A stretch of DNA of 50,473 nucleotides from Bacteroidota bacterium (GTDB lineage: Bacteria > Bacteroidota > Bacteroidia > Bacteroidales > VadinHA17): NCBI GenBank assembly GCA_016718875.1, contig JADKBL010000043.1, forward strand, positions 1 through 50,473. Direction: 5' to 3'. The position numbers and the translations under genes are program-made. The notes below the pieces were generated by a model that saw only the letters and a list, made by a program, of their open reading frames with translations, searched no databases and was not told where the DNA came from. Position 1 is the stretch's first letter; each line of letters begins with the position of its first letter. This document shows positions 30,031 to 37,758 of the stretch, in pieces.

Positions 30031-30444
30031 TTATATCCTGACCGAATCATACACCACCACCTTTTCCCAGAGTTCCTGACAATCCGCAATGAATTTCAGG
30101 TGTTTGGGATGGGTCTGGTATATATCCTGATCCTCTTTGTTCTTATAGGTGGTCAGTACAGAATAGGTGTAAGAAGTGTCAATCACATCACGGTTTGTGG
30201 AAGCAGGAACTCCGATATGGTGATCAACAATAGTTTCAACAGTTACAAGTTCCCGTGCTGCTTTTTCGAACCTTGCCCTGGCTTCCTGGTTTGAAGGATC
30301 CTTCAGCCAGAAGAAGACATGGTGAATGAAAAGAGTGCCTAGTTTATCTTTTTCAGGTGTGCTGCATGATGTTACTGCTGCTATTCCTGCTGCTCCCATG
30401 GCTGATTTTTCAATGAATATCCTGCGGTCAATCTGCTTTTTCAT
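30031..30444 (-). CDS. Dabb (stress-responsive A/B barrel) domain protein with Tat signal
   Basis: About 137 residues. The start MKKQIDRRIFIEKSAMGAAG holds a twin-arginine signal with a lipobox-like TSC. The mature part is a single ferredoxin-like Dabb domain: LFIHHVFFWLKDPSNQEARA, FEKAARELVTVETIVDHHIG, then TYSVLTTYKNKEDQDIYQTH, ending in WEKVVVYDSVRI. Function is not known in detail; the fold is related to the ABM family. The ATG at 30444 lies four bases after the stop of the upstream fucosidase on the same strand, so they are co-transcribed. A TTG at 30459 would place the start inside that gene. Confidence 0.85.
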   Translation of the reverse strand: MKKQIDRRIFIEKSAMGAAGIAAVTSCSTPEKDKLGTLFIHHVFFWLKDPSNQEARARFEKAARELVTVETIVDHHIGVPASTNRDVIDTSYTYSVLTTYKNKEDQDIYQTHPKHLKFIADCQELWEKVVVYDSVRI

Positions 30445-30448
30445 CTTT

Positions 30449-31742
30449 TTATATTTCAATTACAAGTATTGTATCAATTTCATCCCTGATCTCTTTAGGG
30501 ATTGAAACTACTATTCCGAATGCATCCTGCTTAAACTTAAGTTTAACAAGTGAAGAGAAAACAGTTATGCTTTTCACTTTCTTACCGAAATCAGGTATGA
30601 GAATGTTTTCGTCATCTGTATTTAGTAGGTGTACATATATCTTATTGCCCTTGTATGTTGTTACACCCCAGCTTTTCGGAGCTACAGGTCCGCCGCGAGT
30701 TCCATAAATTGTTTCGCCGTACTTTTCAATCCATTTGCCCATATCTTTCAATGTGGAAACAAATTCAGGTTGTATTTTACCATTTGGCATAGGACCAACA
30801 TTAAGAAGGAAATTGGAATTGTATCCTGCAGCTTTAATAAGGTACTGGATCAGATCTTTTGAAGATTTGTACTTTTTGTCCTGGAGATTAAAGCCCCATG
30901 AGTTGTTCATAGTCTCGCAGGTCTCAAGCGGTAGTTCGCCCACTTGTGATTCTCCGGCAAATCCGGTTGTATTATGTCCCGGCAGGTCTTTTTCAAATGC
31001 CTGGAAATCTTCTCCCGGGATAACAGCCTGGTGGTGGTTATTGGAGATCAGAGTTGCAGGCTGGAGTGAATGAATGAGCTTGTATGTTTTCTCAAGACGC
31101 CAGTCGGCATCTTTCTTGTCCCAGAAACCATCAAACCAGATACCGCCAATCTCTCCGTAGTTTGTAAGAAGCTCAGCAAGCTGACCGTCCATGTAATCGA
31201 GGTATTTGTACCAGTTGCCTGCGGCAGGACGTCCGGATGTCTGTCCGGTTCTTCCCAGCGGAAAATAATTGTCCTGATACCAGTCGAGATGTGAATGATA
31301 GAAGAAGAGTTTAATGCCCTGCTTATGGCACTCGTCGGCAAGCATTTTGATAATATCTTTTTTGTAGGGTGTTCTGTCAACAATGTCCCAGTCGGTCAGT
31401 TTTGAGTCAAACATCGCAAAGCCATCGTGGTGCTTGCTGGTTATTGTTATATATTTCATTCCGGCAGCTTTTACAAGGGCAACCCTCTTTAGGATCAAAA
31501 TCCACGGGATTAAAAAATGCCGGCAGCTTTTCATAGGTCTTTTTATCAATCGATTGCTGGTTCATCACCCATTCACCGTCACCAAGAACACTGTAAACGC
31601 CCCAGTGAATGAACATTCCGAATTTGGCATCCTGGAACCACTCCCTCGATTTCAGGTTTTCAGGAGTTGGAGTATAGGAGGTTTGTCCGTAAGCCTGTAT
31701 AGCAATTAGCAGAAACAATGCGATTAGGATCTTTTTATTCAT
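30449..31742 (-). CDS. GH29 alpha-L-fucosidase (copy 2), one frame change
   Basis: Secreted fucosidase of about 430 residues and clearly distinct from the + strand copy. The signal peptide is MNKKILIALFLLIAIQAYG. It has REWFQDAKFGMFIHWGVYSV, then a frame change near 31,486, then VKAAGMKYITITSKHHDGFA, IKLFFYHSHLDWYQDNYFP, GEIGGIWFDGFWDKKD (nucleophile region) and LPLETCETMNNSWGFNLQD. The run ends with SNFLLNVGPMPNGKIQPEF and a beta-rich C-terminus. Two GH29 enzymes in one locus suggest different fucosyl linkages. It is followed at four bases by the Dabb gene. Confidence 0.93.
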
Positions 31743-31804
31743 GGTCTAAAGTATTTATGGTAGAAATTATGATTTTTTTGGTAAAGGAATCAATTAACTG
31801 CAAG

Positions 31805-31892
31805 TACGCGGTATTCGCAAAGTACGCAAAGAATTTAAACAAGTATTTATCTTTGTGTCCTTTGCATAGACTTTGTGTCCTTAGCGGTTTTA
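31805..31892. repeat. imperfect inverted repeat between the fucosidase and epimerase genes
   Basis: GCAAAGTACGCAAAG on one side and CTTTGTGTCCTTTGC with CTTTGTGTCCTTAGCGG on the other form a loose stem with an AT-rich centre. It resembles the other intergenic repeat families here and may be a terminator. Confidence 0.45.
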
Positions 31893-31904
31893 AATTGGGT
31901 ATTA

Positions 31905-32783
31905 CTATTTTTCAGTCATTTTGGTGAAGATTGCGAGTTGATCTTTCATCGCTGCAACAATATCAGCAGGTTCAGTGCGGGCCTCGAGGAGTATCCATCC
32001 TTTATAATCAATTGCTTTGAAGAGATCAAACATCTGCTGATAGGGATAATTACCCTCATTCAGCTCTCTCACATGCACTGTATCCCCAAACCAGCCTTTG
32101 AGTGAGTTGAAATTTGCTTCAAGTCCCGGAGGCAGCAAATCCTGATCGTTGCAGTTCCAGCAAACTTTTACATCAGCTTCGGAAACCTGATCGAAGATGG
32201 CACGCATAACAGGTATCTCCTGAGTTTTGTTACCATGCACTTCCACACGTACAAGCTGACCATAATCCTTTGCAAACTTTCCCACCTCATTAAGTGAAGC
32301 TGCTATCTGTGCAATAGTCTTTTCCGTTGGTACATCGGCTGGGAGATCATTCGGTTTAACCTTGATACCGGTTGCCCCTATTTCAGCGCAGAGTTTAATG
32401 TATTCTTTTGTCTGATCAATATTTTCACGAAGTTTAGCCGGATCGGGACTATGGTATTCAAAATTGGCGCCATATCCTATGCAAGTAACATTACTGTCGG
32501 CAAATCTCTTTTTAACATCAGCACGTTGTGCCGAAGTAAGATTTGTCTCAACACCGTGAGCATGCTGGGTTCTCAGTTCAACACCTTTAAAGCCTGCAAG
32601 TTCACAATTGGTTATTATTGTGGGCAGATCCCAGTGCTGGGCCCAGAGATAGGTAACCAGTCCAAATTGCATACCTTTTTTCTGTTCAGCTGAACATGCG
32701 GTAAACTGACTTATCGCTGCAAGGCTCGCGCCTGCAGCCAGAGTGCTCTGAAGAAAATGACGCCGGGTTATTGGATTTTTCAT
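31905..32783 (-). CDS. Tat-exported sugar isomerase/epimerase-like TIM barrel
   Basis: 292 residues of the AP-endonuclease-2/xylose-isomerase-like TIM-barrel superfamily. The signal is MKNPITRRHFLQSTLAAGAS with a lipobox-like FTAC near residue 30. Barrel strands follow: MQFGLVTYLWAQHWDLPTII, AGFKGVELRTQHAHGVETN, and IGYGANFEYHSPDP. Metal-site residues are likely in LVRVEVHGNK, VKVCWNCNDQDL, DTVHVRELNEG and KGWILLEARTEP. Homologues with this leader occur beside DUF1080 proteins and Gfo/Idh enzymes in exported sugar-oxidation loci. It is divergent from the aldo/keto reductase, with 205 bases between the two starts. Confidence 0.87.
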   Translation of the reverse strand: MKNPITRRHFLQSTLAAGASLAAISQFTACSAEQKKGMQFGLVTYLWAQHWDLPTIITNCELAGFKGVELRTQHAHGVETNLTSAQRADVKKRFADSNVTCIGYGANFEYHSPDPAKLRENIDQTKEYIKLCAEIGATGIKVKPNDLPADVPTEKTIAQIAASLNEVGKFAKDYGQLVRVEVHGNKTQEIPVMRAIFDQVSEADVKVCWNCNDQDLLPPGLEANFNSLKGWFGDTVHVRELNEGNYPYQQMFDLFKAIDYKGWILLEARTEPADIVAAMKDQLAIFTKMTEK

Positions 32784-32988
32784 ATAAGTTTTGGTTTTAC
32801 CCCTCTAAAATAGCTATAAATGTTAGAATTGGATATGTTATTTTGAATTTTCAATTTTACTCTTATTTGGGCATTTGTAAATAAATTGATTTTCAGTCTG
32901 ATTGATATAGGTATAAACAGAAGCTGATATTCATCCTTTTATATATTCTGATATCGGGATATTTTTTACTTTTATAAAAAAACATGAT

Positions 32989-34014
32989 ATGAAAAAGTCA
33001 AACCTTAATTCGCGCCGGGAGTTTCTGCAGAAACTTCTTGCTGCTTCGGCAGTTGCAGGATTCTATCCATATATCAGCACCCTAAACGGAGCAGATAGTG
33101 TTCTGAAAAAAGGCAAAATGCCTCTCCGTCCATTGGGAAAGACAGGTCATATGGTAGGCATATACAGCCTTGGAGGCCAGGCTACACTGGAAACACCAGG
33201 CAAGGAAGAGTTTGCAGTTCCAATCATAAACCGGGCCATTGATCTGGGAATTAATTATATAGATACGGCTGCCGGCTATGGTCGTGCAACGCCCACCATA
33301 ACAAAAGCTGATGCAAGAGGAACAAGTGAGCGTAATATCGGCCAGGTGATGAAGACCAGGCGCAAAGAGGTTTTTCTTGCTTCAAAAACTGATGACCGTA
33401 CTTATGACGGTTCTATGAGGCTTATTGAAAAATCACTCAAAAACCTTCAGACCGACCACCTTGACCTATGGCAGATCCACAATGTAAAAAAAGCTGAAAT
33501 AACAGAACTTGACAAGTGGTTCACAGCCGGCGGAGTTGTTAAAGCTATGGAGAAGATGAGAGATGAAAAGGTTATCAGATTCATAGGATTTACCGGTCAT
33601 GAGGGACCTGATGTTCTTAAAGCAATGGCTGACAGGTATCCTTTTGATAATGTACTTGTTGCACTCAATGCTGCAGATAAGCATTACGATCCTTTTATTG
33701 AGAAATTTCTTCCAACCGCAGTATCCAAAGGAATGGGTATTGTAGGGATGAAAATACCTGCCCGCGACAGGATCTTTGCCCATGGCGGGATCATTACCAT
33801 GAAAGAGGCTATGGAGTATGTTATGTCACTGCCTATAAGCACAATAATCGTCGGACTCGACGACATTCCCCAGCTTGAAGAGAATATCAGGATTGCAGAA
33901 AATTTCAAACAACTCTCTGCTGATCAGATGCTTGCAATTGAGGAGAAAACAAAACCTTATTATAAAGAAATAATGTTCTTTAAGCTGCTGTCTGAATGGC
34001 CTTTAGAGTGGTAG
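32989..34014 (+). CDS. Tat-exported aldo/keto reductase
   Basis: Complete 341-residue AKR with a twin-arginine leader (NSRREFLQKLLAASAVAGFY). RPLGKTGHMVGIYSLGGQA follows. The catalytic tetrad is visible as Asp in NYIDTAAGYG with its Tyr, Lys in EVFLASKTDDRTYDG and His in LDLWQIHNVKKAE. Further marks are VIRFIGFTGHEGPDVLKAMA and LPISTIIVGLDDIPQLEENI. Such Bacteroidota enzymes probably oxidise or reduce sugars in the periplasm; the substrate is unknown. Its last 19 bases overlap the start of the DUF1080 lipoprotein gene, so they are coupled. Confidence 0.92.
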   Translation: MKKSNLNSRREFLQKLLAASAVAGFYPYISTLNGADSVLKKGKMPLRPLGKTGHMVGIYSLGGQATLETPGKEEFAVPIINRAIDLGINYIDTAAGYGRATPTITKADARGTSERNIGQVMKTRRKEVFLASKTDDRTYDGSMRLIEKSLKNLQTDHLDLWQIHNVKKAEITELDKWFTAGGVVKAMEKMRDEKVIRFIGFTGHEGPDVLKAMADRYPFDNVLVALNAADKHYDPFIEKFLPTAVSKGMGIVGMKIPARDRIFAHGGIITMKEAMEYVMSLPISTIIVGLDDIPQLEENIRIAENFKQLSADQMLAIEEKTKPYYKEIMFFKLLSEWPLEW

Positions 34015-34655
34015 TTCTTCTTGGTCTGATATCTCTGCTCGGCTGCAGAACAAGAAGTTCTGAACCAGCAGGTCAGAATCTGACAGTGCCAGCGGTTGAT
34101 GACAGTACTTTAATATTTAATGGTGTAACACTTGATGGCTGGGAAGTAACAAATTTTGGTCCGCAGGGACCTGTCTCAGTATCAGGTGGAGAGATAATTC
34201 TTGGGATGGGTGATGGTTGTACGGGAATAACATATACCCGTGACATCCCTGTAACAGATTATGAGATATCTCTTGAAGCCCGCAGGAAAGAGGGAAACGA
34301 TTTCTTTTGCGGGCTGACTTTTCCTGTCGGGAAAGATTTTTGCACGTTTATTGCAGGAGGATGGGGAGGCACAACCGTAGGAATAAGCTGCATAGATGGA
34401 AAGGATGCAGCAGAGAATGAGACAACAACCATGCGGAACTTTGATAAGAACCGTTGGTATGCAATCAGGCTGAAGGTTTCAGGGAGCAGGATTGAGACGT
34501 GGATCGATGAGGAGAAGGTCGTTGACCTGGAAACAAACGGAAGGCGAATTTCAATACGTCCTGAAATCAATCTCTCAAAGCCCCTCGGAATTGCTTCATG
34601 GAATACAACAGCAGGGGTAAGGAAGATCAGGCTGGAAGAGAAGTGTGAGGAATGA
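33996..34655 (+). CDS. DUF1080 (3-keto-disaccharide hydrolase-like) lipoprotein
   Basis: 219 residues. The leader MAFRVVVLLGLISLLGC ends in a lipobox. A single jelly-roll domain follows: STLIFNGVTLDGWEVTNFGP is the start motif of the family, then GCTGITYTRDIPVTDYEISL, EARRKEGNDFFCGLTFPVGK, WGGTTVGISCIDGKDA and RWYAIRLKVSGSRIETWIDE. The fold belongs to PF06439, named for 3-keto-disaccharide hydrolysis. It is coupled by overlap to an exported aldo/keto reductase, which suggests the pair acts on the same exported sugar, though that is inference. Confidence 0.88.
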   Translation: MAFRVVVLLGLISLLGCRTRSSEPAGQNLTVPAVDDSTLIFNGVTLDGWEVTNFGPQGPVSVSGGEIILGMGDGCTGITYTRDIPVTDYEISLEARRKEGNDFFCGLTFPVGKDFCTFIAGGWGGTTVGISCIDGKDAAENETTTMRNFDKNRWYAIRLKVSGSRIETWIDEEKVVDLETNGRRISIRPEINLSKPLGIASWNTTAGVRKIRLEEKCEE

Positions 34656-34752
34656 GGTGAAGTGTGAGGTTTGGGTTGTGGAGGACTCAGCACCAGCAAA
34701 CCAGGGTTTAAAACAAACACAGCAACAATACCAATATACTCTAACAAATAGT

Positions 34753-35442
34753 ATGAAAAAATCATTGACAATAATTGGTGCAGGACTCCTCTTTTTCAGT
34801 TGCCTTCAGGGGCAGTATTTTAAAGCGATAACTGTTGAGACAGGTACTCATGTTAGTGAGAAGTTTACTTACGATGTAAGGTTTCTTTATCCTCAGTTTA
34901 CAGAAGGAGAGGTAGTTATGAAAACAGGGGCTGTCAGTCAGTCGAAGCTCAATTTTGATCTGCTTCTCGGTGAAATAGAGTTCCTCAGTGATAAAGATAC
35001 TCTGATGATAGCCCGCAAGAAGGATCTTAATATGGTGACAGTGGCAAGGGATACATTTATTTACCGGGGTGGCTATCTGAAGCTGATCCACAGTGGTACC
35101 GTTAAGGTCTTGTTAAGAGATAAATACAAGGTAACCGATATAGTGAAAAAAGGAGCAATGGGAGCTCCAAACCGCAGTTCCGCTATCGATTCATACACAG
35201 CAATCCCGACAGACAAAAATCTTCTGACACTTGTGCCCACAGAGGATATTGTTTTCAGAAGAACACTTGAGTTTTATATTCTCACTTCCGCCGGAGATAT
35301 GATCGACTTCAGAAAGAAAAATATTATTGAGTTATTTCCTCAGAAAGAGAGTGAAATACAGAAATTCATTAAGTCCAATAAGATAAATTTCGAAGAACAG
35401 TCTGATATTTTGAAGCTTGCAGATTTCCTTGCAACCCTTTAG
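34753..35442 (+). CDS. hypothetical exported protein (lipoprotein-like)
   Basis: About 229 residues. The leader MKKSLTIIGAGLLFFSC carries a lipobox cysteine. The mature part has FKAITVETGTHVSEKFTYDV, then FLYPQFTEGEVVMKTGAVSQ, IARKKDLNMVTVARDTFIYR and VKVLLRDKYKVTDIVKKGAM. It ends in a lysine-rich helix, KNIIELFPQKESEIQKFIKS. I do not recognise the family. It lies 97 bases after the DUF1080 gene, and its stop codon is the first unit of the 9-base repeat that follows. An open frame begins earlier (34645), but the ATG at 34753 is the one with the signal. Confidence 0.8.
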   Translation: MKKSLTIIGAGLLFFSCLQGQYFKAITVETGTHVSEKFTYDVRFLYPQFTEGEVVMKTGAVSQSKLNFDLLLGEIEFLSDKDTLMIARKKDLNMVTVARDTFIYRGGYLKLIHSGTVKVLLRDKYKVTDIVKKGAMGAPNRSSAIDSYTAIPTDKNLLTLVPTEDIVFRRTLEFYILTSAGDMIDFRKKNIIELFPQKESEIQKFIKSNKINFEEQSDILKLADFLATL

Positions 35443-35540
35443 AGGCTGTAGAAGCTGTAAAAGTATAGAGGCTGTAGAGGCTGTAGAGGCTATAGAGGGA
35501 GTAGAGGCCTTTAAAGCCTTTAAAGCCTCTACTCCCTCTA
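35440..35540. repeat. 9-bp tandem repeats merging into a 16-bp hairpin
   Basis: Units like TAGAGGCTG start at 35440, 35449, 35466, 35475, 35484, 35493 and 35502 (one unit is degenerate, eight bases). The last two units form the left arm of a perfect stem, TAGAGGGAGTAGAGGC, with its complement at 35525-35540. The loop repeats CTTTAAAG. Likely a terminator built from a simple repeat. Confidence 0.7.
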
Positions 35541-35580
35541 AAGCCTTCTCTTAAGTGTTTTAATTTAATGTGATACACCG

Positions 35581-36606
35581 ATGAAATATAATGTTACAAT
35601 TTTACTGTTTGTTTTAATACTGGTTTCCTGCAAGACAAATGAATTGTATCTGAATGTCGTTGAGCCTGCTCCAGTAATGATTCCTTCTGATGTGAAAAAT
35701 GTCGGTATAATAAACCGGTATTTGCCGACTGATGAGACCAAAACAATTGATGCGATTGACAAGACTCTTTCACTGGAAGGTAAAAACCTTGACAGGGATG
35801 GTTCAGCTGAAAGTGTCAGGGGACTTGTTGATGAATTGTCGGGTAATTCAAGGTTTGAATCAGTCGTGGTAATAGATGATATTAAATTCAAAACTTCAAG
35901 TCTGGAGAACTTTCCGGCACCTCTGAAATGGGAAATAGTTGATATGATTTGCAGCGAGAAGAATACCGATGCCCTTTTTGCCCTCGAAAGATATGATACT
36001 GACACTCATATAAATTATTCATCACAGAAAGCAGAAGTAAAGACTCCTCTTGGCAATATACCCGGGATTGAGCACAGGGTAGATATGCAGACAGTTGTCC
36101 AGACAGGATGGAGAATTTATTATCCTTCAGGAAAATCGATACTCGATGAATATGCTTATGATGAATCGATAATGTTTACTGGTAAGGGAATAAATCCTCT
36201 TCTGGCTGCATCAGGTCTTATTGGACGGAAGGATGCGGTTAATCAGGTTAGCAATAAGGCAGGACATGAATATGCAATGAGAATTTTGCCATACCAGATA
36301 AGAGTTACTCGCGAATATTATGTCAAGGGAACCGGTAATTTCAAGATTGCAAAGCGGAGAGCTCAATTGGGTAAATGGGATGAGGCAGGAGAGCTTTGGG
36401 AGAAAGAGACTAATAATTCAAAAGGAAAGATAGCCGGAAGAGCCTGTTACAATATGGCTATTATCAATGAGATAAATGGTGATTTCAATACTGCTATCGG
36501 TTGGGCCCAGAAAGCATATGAGGATTATAATAACAAGCTTGCCCTCAATTATGTCAGGATACTTGAGAACAGAAGGAATAAAAGTGATATTGTGAAGGCA
36601 AAATAG
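35581..36606 (+). CDS. DUF6340-like TPR lipoprotein
   Basis: 341 residues. The signal peptide MKYNVTILLFVLILVSC carries the lipobox. It continues as LNVVEPAPVMIPSDVKNVGI and INRYLPTDETKTIDAIDKTL, the pattern of Bacteroidota DUF6340 lipoproteins. The middle has VQTGWRIYYPSGKSILDEYA and RILPYQIRVTREYYVKGTGN. The C-terminus is helical (RRAQLGKWDEAGELWEKETN, CYNMAIINEINGDFNTAIGW, AQKAYEDYNNKLALNYVRIL), with one or two TPR-like repeats. Role unknown, probably outer-membrane associated. The family name is from memory and is given with moderate certainty. Confidence 0.8.
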   Translation: MKYNVTILLFVLILVSCKTNELYLNVVEPAPVMIPSDVKNVGIINRYLPTDETKTIDAIDKTLSLEGKNLDRDGSAESVRGLVDELSGNSRFESVVVIDDIKFKTSSLENFPAPLKWEIVDMICSEKNTDALFALERYDTDTHINYSSQKAEVKTPLGNIPGIEHRVDMQTVVQTGWRIYYPSGKSILDEYAYDESIMFTGKGINPLLAASGLIGRKDAVNQVSNKAGHEYAMRILPYQIRVTREYYVKGTGNFKIAKRRAQLGKWDEAGELWEKETNNSKGKIAGRACYNMAIINEINGDFNTAIGWAQKAYEDYNNKLALNYVRILENRRNKSDIVKAK

Positions 36607-36616
36607 GAAGGCGACA

Positions 36617-36677
36617 GGCATCAGGCGTCAGGCGTCAGGCAAAAGGTTTTAGACCCGGAACCCGGAACCCAGAACCC
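36617..36677. repeat. two short 7-bp tandem repeats
   Basis: GGCATCA/GGCGTCA/GGCGTCA at 36617-36637 and CCCGGAA/CCCGGAA/CCCAGAA at 36654-36674, separated by 13 bases, between two genes. Confidence 0.6.
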
Positions 36678-36704
36678 ATGACCTTCAGGTAGAGAACAAA
36701 TAGT

Positions 36705-36935
36705 ATGGCGTATAAGTCTCTTAAAAGTAAAAGTATTGATCCGTTTGAACCTCCCTGCAGAAAGACAATTTACCATTCGAAGGAAGCGGCTGAGGATATT
36801 GTAAAATATATCAATGAGAACAGGAGCGGGAAGGAGATAACAGTATATAAATGCACTGCCTGCGGATTCTGGCATCTGACGAGTAGAAAAATGAATTATT
36901 TCCCGCAGATAGCGCAGATATACGCAGACCAGTGA
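36705..36935 (+). CDS. small zinc-finger-like protein (CxxCxxxH)
   Basis: 76 residues without a signal. It reads YKSLKSKSIDPFEPPCRKTI, YHSKEAAEDIVKYINENRSG and then ITVYKCTACGFWHLTS, a single knuckle (C-T-A-C-G-F-W-H) also seen in other Bacteroidota small proteins. Nucleic-acid binding is a guess. The last 12 residues (YFPQIAQIYADQ) lie inside an interspersed intergenic repeat starting at 36899, so the original C-terminus may have been replaced. Short but convincing because of the conserved knuckle. Confidence 0.65.
   Translation: MAYKSLKSKSIDPFEPPCRKTIYHSKEAAEDIVKYINENRSGKEITVYKCTACGFWHLTSRKMNYFPQIAQIYADQ
36899..36930. repeat. interspersed repeat unit (CCCGCAGAT family)
   Basis: TTTCCCGCAGATAGCGCAGA, then TATACGCAGA. 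A second member is at 48211-48243 (TTTCCCGCAGATCACGCGGA, then TTTTCGCTGATT). This copy overlaps the 3' end of the small zinc-finger-like gene. Confidence 0.6.
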
Positions 36936-36973
36936 GTTTAAGGACATTTCTTCATTTAATATTACAGCTGATA

Positions 36974-37540
36974 TTAAAAATGAAAATTCAATTTGTATGA
37001 GATTGTATTTTCTTTATAATAGAGTTTTTCGCCGGGATGAATATAAAATTTGTAGTACAGGTCAAAACTGAATTTCTTGTTTTTTGAAAAGATGGAGATT
37101 CCAGGGGCAGCATAAAACCCAAACAGAGCCTTATTTGTTTCAGTAATGTTATAGGTTTCATTAGCAGCAATATGCCTGAAGACATAAAATGGAGATGCCT
37201 CAAGGAATCCCTGAATTCTTTTTTCTGTGAAGAATGAATAACGGGTAAACAGGCCTATCCGATAATCTTCATATTTAAGATTAAAGCCATCGTATAAAGG
37301 ATTTGAAAATGTGCCTGATAATTCTGCGCCTATCATAAATGGTTCGGATAGTTTGTGACCATACCTTATTCCATAAGCAATTTCAGTAAAAGATTCATTC
37401 TGATTCAGATATGGATTAAACTGGATTCCAATCTGGTTTCTTCCGAGAGTAAAATCAGAGCTCTTTTGTAGATCCTGTGAAGATGAAACTAAAGAAAGGA
37501 AGACAAGAGCAAGGGAGATAAAGAGAGACTTTGTTTTCAT
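36974..37540 (-). CDS. outer-membrane beta-barrel protein
   Basis: 188 residues from the ATG at 37540 (MKTKSLFISLALVFLSLVSS, a signal peptide). Alternating beta strands fill the rest: TLGRNQIGIQFNPYLNQNES, FTEIAYGIRYGHKLSEPFM, YRIGLFTRYSFFTEKRIQGF and FYAAPGISIFSKNKKFSFDL. It ends in ISYKLNFHF, a C-terminal aromatic typical of barrels inserted by BAM. It is related to the broken gene at 39291 (both share RKRIQGF/EKRIQGF and KFSFDLYYK). The function is unknown; small barrels of this kind often serve as porin-like or adhesin proteins. Confidence 0.85.
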   Translation of the reverse strand: MKTKSLFISLALVFLSLVSSSQDLQKSSDFTLGRNQIGIQFNPYLNQNESFTEIAYGIRYGHKLSEPFMIGAELSGTFSNPLYDGFNLKYEDYRIGLFTRYSFFTEKRIQGFLEASPFYVFRHIAANETYNITETNKALFGFYAAPGISIFSKNKKFSFDLYYKFYIHPGEKLYYKENTISYKLNFHF

Positions 37541-37758
37541 AGATGGTAGTTTGGTTTTCGACTTCAATTAATTGCATAACGAATTTACATGAGCATTTGT
37601 TACACCACTCACAATTAATTGTTAATCAATTCTTAAACAATTGTTAATTATTTAACAGCAGATTTTCCTGTTAACTTTTCATATTTTGGTCTGTTTCCTT
37701 TACTTATTTAGTAAGCACTGCAGTTTACCTTAACTATCAGCGGTTTCCCTTAAACAGA

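Noticed and set aside
35440..35540. Repeats considered as a CRISPR array.
   Set aside because: Units are 9 bp, without spacers, and no cas genes are present.
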